This document shows positions 40,599 through 49,449 of a DNA stretch of 50,924 nucleotides, one piece after another. The stretch comes from Methanobacteriota archaeon (GTDB lineage Archaea > Thermoplasmatota > Poseidoniia > Poseidoniales > Thalassarchaeaceae). The notes below the pieces were generated by a model. The model was given only the letters and a program-made list of their open reading frames with translations, was not told the origin of the DNA and searched no databases. The position numbers and the translations under genes are program-made. Numbering within the stretch: the stretch's first letter is position 1; every line of letters begins with the position of its first letter. The stretch is from contig WTHQ01000029.1 in NCBI GenBank assembly GCA_011523055.1, positions 21,028-71,951 on the forward strand, read 5' to 3'.

Positions 40599-41744
40599 AT
40601 GAGCAAGACAGAGATAGTGGAAGGTTATACACCAAATTTCGAGGGCTGGGTCAAAGAATTCCACGACTGGCAAACTAGGATTGGATTCGACCCTGCTTGG
40701 CTAGGAGATTATCGATTCGAGATTAGATTTGACTGGGAGTCAGCAGGTAAGACCATTGAATTTGGTGACTTCGAAGGGATGCCAAAGTGGAGCAGAAGAA
40801 TGCAGATCCCTCAACAGAACATCCGAGATGCAATAATCAACATGATAAGCGTCCAGGGAGACACAGAATTCGCTTCTGTCGAACAACAGAACCACCTGCT
40901 TGCCACGGCACCGACCGAGTACGACAGGAAGTCCGCCCTGAGGATAATGTGCGAGGAGCAGCGGCATGGATGGCAGATGGCCTACCTTCTTTGCACCTAC
41001 TTTGGGGAGCAGGGAGTGAGGGAAGCCGCCAAGTTACTTGAGAGGAACGCCCAAGACGGCACAAGGCTCCTTGGATCATTCAATGCCCCGATAGATCACT
41101 GGCTTGACTTCTTCTGCTTCACCCACTTTATCGACAGGGATGGGAAGTATCAACTCAAGATGCTATCTACAAGCTCATTTCAGCCGCTCTCAGCATCTAT
41201 GGGACCCATGTTGAAAGAGGAGTCCTTCCATCTCGGAACTGGTGCAAATGGACTCAGAAGAATAGTCAAGGCTGGAGTGATCCCAGTCTCCTTCCTCCAA
41301 AAGTACATCAACAAATGGGTTAGCACTGGCCTCGACCTATTCGGCACTGATGAGTCTACGTCAGCACAGTGGGCCTACGTCTACGGTGTTAAGGGCAGGT
41401 ACGATGAGAGAGAATCCGATCAAGAGGCCGACCGTGAGCACCTAAACGAAGCAAGCAGAGGCTTGTACTTCGACGAATTGAAGGCTGAAATGGTAAGAAT
41501 TAGCAAGGGCCGGAAAGATGGCGAGCCTGAGCTTTACATTCCTTCGGACAAGTTCAACAGGGGCATTGGGATGTATTCCTCTGGTATGTACACTGTCACA
41601 GGAGAGGACTTCAATGGGACAGAAGATGAATATCGAGCCTATCTCGCCGAGGTTCTCCCATCGGATGAGGATGAGAGGAAATTGATGGAAGAGTACATGG
41701 CCCCTGGCGTAGAGTGGATCCAATATCGCGAGTGGAAGGCCTGA
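40599..41744 (+). CDS. BoxB/PaaA-family diiron oxygenase (aryl-CoA epoxidase-like)
   Basis: A 381-aa ferritin-fold diiron protein related to benzoyl-CoA 2,3-epoxidase subunit B and PaaA. The iron ligands are visible: an upstream Glu in DTEFASVEQQN (Glu90 or Glu95), Glu120xxHis123 in CEEQRHGW, and Glu208xxHis211 in LKEESFHLG. BoxB has about 470 aa and PaaA about 310, so this is an intermediate member. It would epoxidise a CoA-activated ring or unsaturated acyl-CoA with O2 and electrons from a reductase. No BoxA- or PaaE-type reductase is adjacent; the FMN-less flavoprotein at 26.6 kb is a possible donor. Flanked by an enoyl-CoA hydratase and an unknown 187-aa protein. Confidence 0.8.
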   Translation: MSKTEIVEGYTPNFEGWVKEFHDWQTRIGFDPAWLGDYRFEIRFDWESAGKTIEFGDFEGMPKWSRRMQIPQQNIRDAIINMISVQGDTEFASVEQQNHLLATAPTEYDRKSALRIMCEEQRHGWQMAYLLCTYFGEQGVREAAKLLERNAQDGTRLLGSFNAPIDHWLDFFCFTHFIDRDGKYQLKMLSTSSFQPLSASMGPMLKEESFHLGTGANGLRRIVKAGVIPVSFLQKYINKWVSTGLDLFGTDESTSAQWAYVYGVKGRYDERESDQEADREHLNEASRGLYFDELKAEMVRISKGRKDGEPELYIPSDKFNRGIGMYSSGMYTVTGEDFNGTEDEYRAYLAEVLPSDEDERKLMEEYMAPGVEWIQYREWKA

Positions 41745-41767
41745 ATTGGTCATTTGGGGATGATTAA

Positions 41768-42331
41768 ATGCAAACTCACGCCCTATTGAACGTTGACAGG
41801 GAGTTGCTAGCACCATTTTTCAAAAGGGTGCCCGAACTCTTCGACAAGTACCATAATTTGGAGCAGAATAAGCCAGAAATCTATGAAGAGCTGTTGTACA
41901 AGATCCACAGGCCTCTCACTAGCGATATGCTTGACATGATCGATGATTGGATGGGGCTCGAGCGCCGTAGTCTCAATCAAGACCAAGAGTTGATGCTTAG
42001 GCTCTTCCTACTCGCCATCAGATACCCCGACACACTACTATTGGAAAGTCTGGACGACATCATCACCGACGACGTTAGAAGGATCTCAGCATATCTACAC
42101 TTCACGAGCCATACCTATACAATCTGGGACCAGGACACCAGAGCTGGATTGAAGAAGCTAGGTTTCGATATCCCAAATACCACCATTGCTGACCCATTCA
42201 TCTACGGCGCCTACGTTGGTACAATTGAACTGATCAAGGACCTCGCTCCATTCACCTGCTTCCTTGAGCACGATGTGCCAAGGCAACGATTGTTCCAGGC
42301 TGCCATTGCCCAGTATGGTCGAGAAGCCTGA
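41768..42331 (+). CDS. unknown 187-aa helical protein between oxygenase and dehydrogenase
   Basis: I recognise no family. The protein starts at MQTHALLNVDREL and is all-helical by eye (residues 8-28, 38-60, 68-80, 88-115). It has scattered acidic and His residues (HNLEQN, HFTSHTYTIWDQD, FLEHD) but no clear ferritin-type ExxH pair. It is 23 nt after the diiron oxygenase and 26 nt before the 3-hydroxyacyl-CoA dehydrogenase, so it belongs to this operon. It may be a small partner subunit of the oxygenase or a helical accessory protein. Confidence 0.65.
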   Translation: MQTHALLNVDRELLAPFFKRVPELFDKYHNLEQNKPEIYEELLYKIHRPLTSDMLDMIDDWMGLERRSLNQDQELMLRLFLLAIRYPDTLLLESLDDIITDDVRRISAYLHFTSHTYTIWDQDTRAGLKKLGFDIPNTTIADPFIYGAYVGTIELIKDLAPFTCFLEHDVPRQRLFQAAIAQYGREA

Positions 42332-42357
42332 AGACCTTGATCCGTCGTTGCCCCTAC

Positions 42358-43257
42358 ATGGCGGGCGACCCGATAGAGACTGTCGCAGTTATCGGAGCGG
42401 GAGTCATGGGTGCTGGGATAGCACAGGTTTTTGCCGAGAGAGGAGTAGATACCAGGCTTTTCGACCCTTACCCAGATAGTCTTGACAGGGGCTTGAAACA
42501 GATAAATCGGTTTTGGGATAAGGGAATCGAGAGAGGGAAGACCACTGTCAAGGAGAAGGAGGAGTGGTTATCAAATCTGAATCTGGAGAAGGAGCTTTGG
42601 AAAGCAACTCACACTGCAGATCTGGTAATCGAGGCTGTGCCGGAGAGCCTCGAGCTCAAGAGGGCAGTTTTCGCAGAATTGGAAAGTCTAGCAGGGTCTG
42701 ACACGATTCTCGCGAGCAATACCTCTAGCCTATCTATTGGAGCTATCGCAGACGGGCTATTGGAGCCAGGAAGGGTGATTGGGATGCACTTCTTCAACCC
42801 GGTGCCATTGATGCCTCTACTAGAGCTAATTCGGCATGACGAGATTGACAAGGACACGATAGACACGGCACGACAGATAGGGGCCATGATCGGCAAGACC
42901 ACCATAACCGTGAACGATGTTCCTGGTTTCGCGACCAGTCGACTCGGTGTGGTGCTCGGCAATGAGGCTATTCGAATGCTCGCGGAGGGTGTGGCCTCAG
43001 CCTCAGACATCGACACAGCGATGAGACTTGGTTACAAACACCCAATGGGACCCCTTGAGTTGTCTGACTTGGTGGGATTGGATGTCAGAAGGGATATTCT
43101 CAATGGTTTATCGGCATCACTGGGAGATGCAAGGTACCTCCCACATCCATTACTTGATCGACTCGTGAAAGAAGGAAGCCTCGGTAAAAAATCCGGAGCG
43201 GGAATCTACCTATGGAGAGATGGCAAGAAAATCGATCGAGGGGACTTGCTGGGGTGA
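42358..43257 (+). CDS. 3-hydroxyacyl-CoA dehydrogenase
   Basis: A 299-aa NAD-dependent dehydrogenase starting at MAGDPIETVAVIGAGVMGAGIA. The glycine motif GAGVMGAG, the ADLVIEAVPE segment, SNTSSLSI, HFFNPVPLMPLLELI with the catalytic His, and VNDVPGFATSRLG match FadB/PaaH-type single-domain dehydrogenases. It oxidises 3-hydroxyacyl-CoA in beta-oxidation or in the Paa pathway. The stop TGA overlaps the next gene's GTG as GTGA, so translation of the two is coupled. Confidence 0.94.
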   Translation: MAGDPIETVAVIGAGVMGAGIAQVFAERGVDTRLFDPYPDSLDRGLKQINRFWDKGIERGKTTVKEKEEWLSNLNLEKELWKATHTADLVIEAVPESLELKRAVFAELESLAGSDTILASNTSSLSIGAIADGLLEPGRVIGMHFFNPVPLMPLLELIRHDEIDKDTIDTARQIGAMIGKTTITVNDVPGFATSRLGVVLGNEAIRMLAEGVASASDIDTAMRLGYKHPMGPLELSDLVGLDVRRDILNGLSASLGDARYLPHPLLDRLVKEGSLGKKSGAGIYLWRDGKKIDRGDLLG

Positions 43258-44033
43258 ATAAATTGAATTTTTCTGGATTGAGGGTTCTCGTAACTGGTGG
43301 CGCTGGTGGGATTGGAGCTGTGATATGCCGTCGATTGCACGCAATGGGGGCCGAGGTCATAGTGCACTACAATAATTCGAAAAAACGCGCAGAGGAGCTC
43401 TCGACCGAGTTGAACTGCCATGCCATTCAAGCTGACTTGACTGATAAGAAGGGTGTAGGTAGCCTATTTTCTAGCATTGATAGTTTGATTGGAGGGGTGG
43501 ATTGCTGTGTCGCAAATGCTGGAAAATATCCTAGTGAGCCCTTGCCGGCATGGGAGATCAACGACGAACGGCTAGTCGAGACTATTGACACGAACCTCAA
43601 GATTGCTTTTTTCACTTCGCAGGAGTTCCTCAGGCGTGCTGTGAGTCGTGGGAGCGGCTCGCTAGTGCTGGTCGGTTCCACTGCGGGGATTTACGGAGAG
43701 CGTGGACACGCTGACTACGCGTCCGCGAAGGGTGCCATCACCAGCGGCTTACTCATGACTCTCAAGAATGATGTGGCAGGTACGGCGGTCAGGGTGAATG
43801 CAGTGGCTCCGGGCTGGACCCTGACTGAATCCAAAATTAATGAGGGGATTGACCAATTCACATCAGAAAATGCTCTAAAGACCATGTCGATGAAGAAGCT
43901 GGCCACCCCCGAGGATGTCGCTTCGTCTGTATCCTTCCTGCTATCCGATGAACACAGTGGCCATATTTCCGGTCAAGTTCTGGAAGTATCAGGTGGAATG
44001 GAAGGTAGGGTCATCCCAAGAGTTGGTGAGTGA
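43254..44033 (+). CDS. short-chain dehydrogenase, FabG-like
   Basis: A 259-aa SDR, GTG start coupled to the upstream dehydrogenase. VTGGAGGIGAVICRRL is the cofactor loop, VANAGKYPS the central strand, LVGSTAGIYG carries the catalytic Ser, and YASAKGAI the YxxxK. APGWTLTESKI and the C-terminal ISGQVLEVSGGM are as in FabG/3-oxoacyl reductases. The last codons overlap the SemiSWEET start. It likely reduces or oxidises a hydroxyacyl intermediate of the same pathway; the exact substrate is unknown. Confidence 0.9.
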   Translation: MNKLNFSGLRVLVTGGAGGIGAVICRRLHAMGAEVIVHYNNSKKRAEELSTELNCHAIQADLTDKKGVGSLFSSIDSLIGGVDCCVANAGKYPSEPLPAWEINDERLVETIDTNLKIAFFTSQEFLRRAVSRGSGSLVLVGSTAGIYGERGHADYASAKGAITSGLLMTLKNDVAGTAVRVNAVAPGWTLTESKINEGIDQFTSENALKTMSMKKLATPEDVASSVSFLLSDEHSGHISGQVLEVSGGMEGRVIPRVGE

Positions 44034-44304
44034 CTTGGCCGAACTTTGGATCGAAGTAATTGGTCTATTCGCAGGCCTGATTGGCGTGATTGCTTGGGTC
44101 CCCCAAATCAGGGAAGTGTGGTTCACAGAGAAACATGAGGGGATTTCTCTACCGACCTTTGGTTTGATCGCAACTGCCCTATCGGCATGGTTGGTATACG
44201 GCGTGTTGGTAAGGTCTTTGTCGATTATCGTCGCTAATCTCGCCGCGTTGGGATGCATCTCATTGATAATTCTTGGAGTGGTCCGACTACGGGGATATGA
44301 TTGA
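44026..44304 (+). CDS. SemiSWEET/PQ-loop small transporter
   Basis: A 92-aa protein starting at GTG 44026, overlapping the SDR stop by 8 bases. Three TM helices are seen (VIGLFAGLIGVIAWVPQIREVW, LIATALSAWLVYGVLV and IIVANLAALGCISLIIL) and the first helix holds the PQ motif (WVPQIREV) of SemiSWEET sugar carriers, followed by TEKHEGISLPTF. Two copies would form the pore. Its coupling to a degradation gene suggests uptake of a substrate, but sugar is the only known ligand class of the family. The convergent gene starts 1 nt after its stop. Confidence 0.8.
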   Translation: MSDLAELWIEVIGLFAGLIGVIAWVPQIREVWFTEKHEGISLPTFGLIATALSAWLVYGVLVRSLSIIVANLAALGCISLIILGVVRLRGYD

Positions 44305-44305
44305 G

Positions 44306-45091
44306 CTATTTTCCGAATGATGGTTTCCTCTTTTCGAGGAATGACCTAACCCCTTCCTTGAAATCGGGCTTCATTGCAGATGCGACCATAAGTTGCCTCT
44401 CGAACTCCAGTTGCGTCTCGAAAAAGGTGGTTGTAGATGCGTCAAGGAGCTGTTTCGTACCTCGCTTGCTGCTTTCTGACCACGAGCCCCATTTTTCTGC
44501 TAACTCTACTGCCCTTGGAATAAGTTCGGACTGTGGCACCACTTCATCCAAAGCACCGAACTCAAGAGCCTGCTCTGAGGTCCAGACCTCATTCTCGAAA
44601 AAGAATTTCTTAGCCCTCTGAAACCCGACAAGCCTTGGCATTAGCCAGGTCGTGCCCCCATCTGGAGAAAGGCCCAATCGGAAGAATGCAGCTGCAAGCT
44701 TTGCTTCATGGCTTGAAATACGGTAATCCATACTCAACGCCAGCCCCAAGCCTCCGCCGGCAGCGGCCCCGTTGAGTGCGCCCACAAACACCGTGGAGGA
44801 TTTTCTTATTCGCAGAAGGAGGGGGTGGAGGTGGCCAGTCATTGATTCCACCACACCTCGAATGGTGCCCTCATCAATCGCGCGGTCAAATTTGTCGACT
44901 GGGCCGCCTGCGGAGAAGAATTTCCCGCTGCCTGTCACCACGACTGCATCTATCTCTTGGTCCTCGATCAGGTCGTCGAGTGTCTCGATTACAATTTCGA
45001 TTGTTCCTTCTGAAAAAGTGTCTCTTGAGGTTTTCTCGGAGAACGTGACTATGGCGAGATTGGGAGATGGGCGATTGACGGACAACACCAT
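44306..45091 (-). CDS. PaaG-like enoyl-CoA isomerase (lacks hydratase glutamates)
   Basis: A 261-aa crotonase-fold protein. At the first catalytic position GGGLGLALSMD has Gly where hydratases have Glu; the second site (FFRLGLSPDGGTTWL) has Phe in place of Glu but carries the Asp of PaaG-type isomerases (SPDGGTTWLMPRL). It should therefore isomerise rather than hydrate, like PaaG, which rearranges ring-1,2-epoxyphenylacetyl-CoA to an oxepin-CoA. Conserved FFSAGGPVDKF forms the oxyanion hole. It is convergent with the SemiSWEET gene and divergent from the aldehyde dehydrogenase gene. Confidence 0.8.
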   Translation of the reverse strand: MVLSVNRPSPNLAIVTFSEKTSRDTFSEGTIEIVIETLDDLIEDQEIDAVVVTGSGKFFSAGGPVDKFDRAIDEGTIRGVVESMTGHLHPLLLRIRKSSTVFVGALNGAAAGGGLGLALSMDYRISSHEAKLAAAFFRLGLSPDGGTTWLMPRLVGFQRAKKFFFENEVWTSEQALEFGALDEVVPQSELIPRAVELAEKWGSWSESSKRGTKQLLDASTTTFFETQLEFERQLMVASAMKPDFKEGVRSFLEKRKPSFGK

Positions 45092-45160
45092 GCCATCCCA
45101 TGAGGGCTGTTGGCTATGAACTCCATGAACGTGATAAGGGAATGTCTCCCAGGGCCAGAC

Positions 45161-46585
45161 ATGATGACAAGGGATAAGCTGTACATCAATGGTAGTTGGG
45201 TTCCTTCCAGTGGTGAATCATCATTGACAGTTGAGAATCCAACAAATAGGGAAATTATTGGCTCAGTTCCAGATGGCACCATCGAAGATGCTGATTTGGC
45301 AGTAGATGCCGCTAGAAATGCATTTGGCGATTGGTCCAAATCCTCGATCGAGGAAAGAATTAGCATCCTTCATTCCTTGTCCGATCAATTCAAACAGAGG
45401 GCCGATGAAATCGCTGAATTGATAACGAAGGAAGTTGGAACCCCAATAGAATACTCAAAGGTTGCAATGGTTGGAACGCCTAGGGTAGTCTCGAAAAGTT
45501 ATGCTAAGTTGCTGGAATCCTATCAATGGGAGGAGCATGTAAGAAATTCAACGATAGTGAAGGAGCCGATCGGGGTATGTGCTTTTGTGACCCCTTGGAA
45601 TTTTCCACTCCATCAGATTATTGGGAAGGTCGCTCCCGCGATAGCCGCTGGGTGTACGATGGTGCTGAAACCATCCAGAGAAGCACCTCTAAACGCGTTT
45701 TTACTCGCTGATATGCTGAAGGAAATCGGCCTCCCAAGTGGCGTATTCAATCTCGTGAGTGGGCGAGGATCCACAGTTGGGACCAGGCTGTCCTCCCATC
45801 CTGACGTTGACATGATTTCTTTCACGGGATCAACGTCTGCAGGAATAAAGGTAGCAGAAAACGCCGCAAAGACCGTGAAAAGGGTAACCCTGGAGCTAGG
45901 TGGCAAAAGTGCGAATGTAGTACTCGAGGACGCAGACGTTGTTAGAGCAGCAAAGTCTTCGATTTCCGCATGTTTTGCGAACTCAGGTCAAACCTGCTCA
46001 GCACTCACCCGCCTTATCGTCCCCAAGTCGAAGATGGGAGAGATCGTGCCCATAGTCATAGAGAGGGCTGAGAGTTACAAGCCGGGAGACCCTATGGATC
46101 CCTCTACCCGTTGCGGACCGATGGTCTCTGCGAAGCAGAAGGAAAGCGTGCTGGAGTATATCAGACTTGGAATCAGCGAGGGAGCCTCTCTGGTAGCTGG
46201 TGGGCTGGAGAGCATAGAGGGATTGGAGAATGGACATTTTGTGAGGCCAACGGTATTCACGGACGTTGGTCCTGACATGACCATTTGGAAAGAGGAAATC
46301 TTCGGCCCTGTTCTCTGCATAACCCCCTACGAAGATGAGGATGAGGCATTGAGATTGGCGAATGACTCAGAATACGGGCTCTCTGGAGGCGTGTGGTCAT
46401 CAGACGAGGGCAGGGCAATAGAATTCGCCAAGAGTATGCGAACTGGGCAGGTCAGCATAAATGGTGGGCCATTCAATGTCAGTGCCCCGTTTGGTGGATA
46501 CAAGAAATCCGGTAACGGACGGGAACTGGGGGCCCACGGCCTAGAAGAGTATCTGGAAGTGAAATCAATCCAGAGGCCAACATAG
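45161..46585 (+). CDS. NAD(P)-dependent aldehyde dehydrogenase
   Basis: A 474-aa ALDH starting at MMTRDKLYINGSW. TPWNFPLHQIIGKVAPAI, FTGSTSAGIKVAENA, ELGGKSANVVLEDADVV with the catalytic Glu, and NSGQTCSALTRL with the catalytic Cys are all present; EEIFGPVLCI and FGGYKKSGNGRELGAHG close the protein. Earlier in-frame starts exist from 45110 but would overlap the divergent isomerase promoter. In this neighbourhood it could oxidise a semialdehyde produced by ring opening, as PaaZ or BoxD do. It is co-directional with the module but separated by the isomerase gene. Confidence 0.92.
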   Translation: MMTRDKLYINGSWVPSSGESSLTVENPTNREIIGSVPDGTIEDADLAVDAARNAFGDWSKSSIEERISILHSLSDQFKQRADEIAELITKEVGTPIEYSKVAMVGTPRVVSKSYAKLLESYQWEEHVRNSTIVKEPIGVCAFVTPWNFPLHQIIGKVAPAIAAGCTMVLKPSREAPLNAFLLADMLKEIGLPSGVFNLVSGRGSTVGTRLSSHPDVDMISFTGSTSAGIKVAENAAKTVKRVTLELGGKSANVVLEDADVVRAAKSSISACFANSGQTCSALTRLIVPKSKMGEIVPIVIERAESYKPGDPMDPSTRCGPMVSAKQKESVLEYIRLGISEGASLVAGGLESIEGLENGHFVRPTVFTDVGPDMTIWKEEIFGPVLCITPYEDEDEALRLANDSEYGLSGGVWSSDEGRAIEFAKSMRTGQVSINGGPFNVSAPFGGYKKSGNGRELGAHGLEEYLEVKSIQRPT

Positions 46586-46589
46586 TTGA

Positions 46590-47414
46590 TCAAAACTGTC
46601 CGTCGAAACAGTATGGGCAGGTCTCCCCTAGGACGTATTTTTCGGAAAGTTGCTCTTCCTCGGAAAGTGGCTCCCTGCAGTTGAAGCACACTTGAATTTT
46701 CGATTCAGACAGGGTCGGATCAAGGGCCACCCTTTGGTCGAAGACAAAGCAATCACCTTCCCAATGAGCGTCTCCGTGTTCTTCCAGATACGCAAGAATG
46801 CCCCCTTCTAGTTGACGGACATCTTGGAAACCGGAGTTCAACATAACAACAGAGGCCTTCTCGCATCTGATTCCGCCAGTGCAATACATGACCACGGTTT
46901 TTGACTTGAGTTGATCTGGTAAGTTTTTCACTGCATCTGGGAAGTGACGGAATGTTGGAATCTTGAGATCCAATGCCCCTGTAAATCGACCGATCCTAGT
47001 TTCGTAGACATTTCGAGTGTCCAATACCACGATGTCGGACCCGTCGTCCAACATCTGCTTGAACTCTCCTGGGGAGATGTGTGGGCCTGTAAACTTCGAA
47101 GGCTCAATTTCCTCCAAGCCTAGGGAGATTATTTCTTTTTTCTTCTTCACCAACATCCTTCGGAAGGGTTGGTAGTCAGTGTAGCTATACTTTATGGGAA
47201 TGTTGTGAAATCTCGGGTCCTCTTCCATGAATGAAAGAAATGAATCTATGGATTTTTGTGAGCCTGCGAGGAAGAAGTTTATTCCATTTTTACTCAGTAA
47301 TATTGAGCCTTTGAGGTCATTCTCTTGGCACTGGATTAGGATTTCCTCCCTGAGGATTTCAATATCCGACAATTCCACGAATTTGTATCCTGCGATATTC
47401 ACAACTCGACTCAT
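46590..47414 (-). CDS. TrhO-type rhodanese (tRNA uridine hydroxylase, UPF0176)
   Basis: A 274-aa protein with the YceA/TrhO layout: an N-terminal ferredoxin-like domain (LKGSILLSKNGINFFLAGS), a middle rhodanese domain ending in YCTGGIRCEKASVVM with the active Cys, and a C-terminal cysteine cluster (CFNCREPLS and CPYCFDGQF). TrhO hydroxylates U34 of certain tRNAs with O2. It is mainly bacterial and eukaryotic. It is convergent with the aldehyde dehydrogenase gene, 4 nt apart. Confidence 0.9.
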   Translation of the reverse strand: MSRVVNIAGYKFVELSDIEILREEILIQCQENDLKGSILLSKNGINFFLAGSQKSIDSFLSFMEEDPRFHNIPIKYSYTDYQPFRRMLVKKKKEIISLGLEEIEPSKFTGPHISPGEFKQMLDDGSDIVVLDTRNVYETRIGRFTGALDLKIPTFRHFPDAVKNLPDQLKSKTVVMYCTGGIRCEKASVVMLNSGFQDVRQLEGGILAYLEEHGDAHWEGDCFVFDQRVALDPTLSESKIQVCFNCREPLSEEEQLSEKYVLGETCPYCFDGQF

Positions 47415-47649
47415 ATGTGCAACCCAATGTGATTCAATCCCGATCTACATGTTTCCGAAACTGAGTCAGGTTATTTGCCAATCGACTGATTCACCACGAA
47501 TCCATGTATAATGGTGGAGACTGGATGAGCACCCCTAAACTCTGGTTTGTGATACGATTTCAATTCCATCGAAATTGGAAATAACAAGTTGATGTGTCCT
47601 ATTTGGATAAGAGCATCTCCAGCGTGTGTTCAACGGATGTAGGGGTCCT

Positions 47650-48573
47650 TTAGTCACTCAGTGAGCCGGTGTTCACGACAGGTGTAGTATCCGTCTCTGA
47701 ACACAGCACGACCAGTAAGTTACTGACCATTGTCGCCTTCTTATCCTCATCTAGTTCGATGATTTTCTTGGCGCTGAGTTGCTCAAGTGCTAGCTCTACC
47801 ATTCCGACTGCGCCATCGACAATCTCCCTACGAGCGGCGACGACCGCAGCAGCCTGTTGGCGGCGTAGCATGGCTTGTGCGATCTCGGTTGAATAGGCAA
47901 GGTAGCTAATTCTGGCCTCCAACACTTCTATGCCAGCTCGAGCCAATCTTGCCTCCACGGAAATCTGAAGTTCCTTGGCCACAGCGTCTTGATGGCTAGA
48001 TAGTGTGATTCCGCCAATGTCTTTCTCTTCTATGGCATCATAGGGGTATTTCGTAGCCATCTCACGAAGAGCAGCCTCACTCTGGATTTGCACATAGTGG
48101 TCATAATTCTCAACCTCGAACAGTGCCTCAGCAGAGTCGAAAACCCTCCATACGACCACTGCGGCAATATCAATTGGGTTTGCATTGACATCGTTAACCT
48201 TCAACTTGTTTGACTCGAAGTTATTAATCCTAAGTGATATTCTTGTCTTGGTGTAGAGAGGATTGAGGAAGAATTGGAATCCTTCGTTCTTCAAAGTGGC
48301 GGCATATTTTCCAAAGAACTGGACCACGACCGCCTCATTTGGATTTACGATGACATAGCTGTTGAACATAACTAGGAACAAGGGAATTGTAAGCAAGAGA
48401 GGGAGGATTGACAAGCCACTTGTTGGGCCAATGAGAACCAACAGCATCATATTTGTAATTCCCAATGACAAATGGACGACTAGTCCTAGAAATCCGTTGA
48501 TCGCTTTGGCCTTGATATCTCTGTAAGTAGGTTCCGAATCTTTCAGACCAACGGTGATTGGTGTCTTGTCCAT
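47650..48573 (-). CDS. SPFH/band-7 membrane protein
   Basis: A 307-aa SPFH-domain protein. Two N-terminal TM helices (VVHLSLGITNMMLLVLI and LSILPLLLTIPLFLVMF) are followed by NPNEAVVVQFFGKYAATL, the band-7 start, then LARAGIEVLEARISYLAYSTEIAQAML with the long helix of the stomatin/flotillin type (RRQQAAAVVAARREIVDGA). It is expected to form oligomers at the membrane and influence membrane proteases or lipid domains. The next 235 nt downstream hold no recognisable gene, only a weak inverted element near 47560. Confidence 0.85.
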   Translation of the reverse strand: MDKTPITVGLKDSEPTYRDIKAKAINGFLGLVVHLSLGITNMMLLVLIGPTSGLSILPLLLTIPLFLVMFNSYVIVNPNEAVVVQFFGKYAATLKNEGFQFFLNPLYTKTRISLRINNFESNKLKVNDVNANPIDIAAVVVWRVFDSAEALFEVENYDHYVQIQSEAALREMATKYPYDAIEEKDIGGITLSSHQDAVAKELQISVEARLARAGIEVLEARISYLAYSTEIAQAMLRRQQAAAVVAARREIVDGAVGMVELALEQLSAKKIIELDEDKKATMVSNLLVVLCSETDTTPVVNTGSLSD

Positions 48574-48786
48574 GGTGACTTGATTTAGATTTTAGATATA
48601 ATAATATCATCAGAAATTACATATCATTTCAGAATTGAACTTTGGATCCAGAATCATTTTCGATACAGATGTATCATCAATGCGTTTCATAGAATATAAA
48701 CAAAATCGATTTGATATAATTGTGACACTTACACACACAATGTAACCCACAGAAAGAATGAGATATTCATTATAGTTGCAAGAAAC
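48574..48786. promoter_or_regulatory. AT-rich divergent promoter region (SPFH / transaldolase)
   Basis: This 213-bp gap holds no gene. It is AT-rich with TATA-like tracts on both strands: ATATAATAATATC near 48596 for the leftward SPFH gene, and GAATATAAACA near 48691 and GATATAATTG near 48713 for the rightward transaldolase gene. Exact start sites cannot be assigned. Confidence 0.5.
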
Positions 48787-49449
48787 ATGGAATTGATACT
48801 AGACTCCGCCGTTGTAGATGAGGTGATCGAGATTTCAAATTGGGGTGTTCTTGATGGGGTAACCACTAACCCATCCCTGATTAGAAAATCTGGCGGAGAT
48901 TTCGAGGAAACGATTCGGAAGATCGCCGAGATTTGTCCAGGCCCAATAAGCGCTGAGGTCACATCCCAGACGTCAACGGAGATGATCAGAGAAGGAATGG
49001 ATCTCAAATCTAGGTTGCCGGAGAATGTTATCATCAAGATACCATGCACATCAGAGGGATTGTCTGCGACCAAGGCTCTCTCCGAAAGCGGGGTGCGAGT
49101 GAATGTCACGTTGATATTCAGCCTTTCTCAGGCCCTGCTTTCTGCAAAGGCCGGGGCAGCCTATATTTCCCCATTCCTGGGGAGATTAGATGATGATGGA
49201 AAAGACGGTCTTAGCTTGATTGAGGACATCCGCACTGTTTGGGAGAAGCAAGGGATTGAGGACTGTAAAATTCTAGCGGCATCGATTAGATCCGTACATC
49301 ACGTAGAGATGTCCGCAAAATTAGGGGCTCATGCTGCAACTATTCCGTACAAAATCTTCAAACAATTGATCCAGCACAAACTCACGGTTTCAGGATTGGA
49401 GAAATTCATGTCTGACTGGGAGGCAGTCAAGTCAGAAGGTAGGGCATAG
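48787..49449 (+). CDS. tal: transaldolase (TalC/fructose-6-phosphate aldolase family)
   Basis: A 220-aa short transaldolase of the TalC type. GVTTNPSLIRKSG carries the N-terminal signature, IIKIPCTSEGLSA holds the Schiff-base Lys, and YISPFLGRLDDDG plus AASIRSVHHVE complete the barrel. It transfers dihydroxyacetone units in the non-oxidative pentose phosphate pathway; some members are fructose-6-phosphate aldolases. It complements the aldolase and FBPase genes at 35-37 kb for sugar synthesis. Confidence 0.92.
   Translation: MELILDSAVVDEVIEISNWGVLDGVTTNPSLIRKSGGDFEETIRKIAEICPGPISAEVTSQTSTEMIREGMDLKSRLPENVIIKIPCTSEGLSATKALSESGVRVNVTLIFSLSQALLSAKAGAAYISPFLGRLDDDGKDGLSLIEDIRTVWEKQGIEDCKILAASIRSVHHVEMSAKLGAHAATIPYKIFKQLIQHKLTVSGLEKFMSDWEAVKSEGRA

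Noticed and set aside
47415-47649. Imperfect dyad TTTCAATTCC / AATTGGAAA near 47560
   Set aside because: Arms are short and need a bulge; too weak to list as a regulatory site or terminator.
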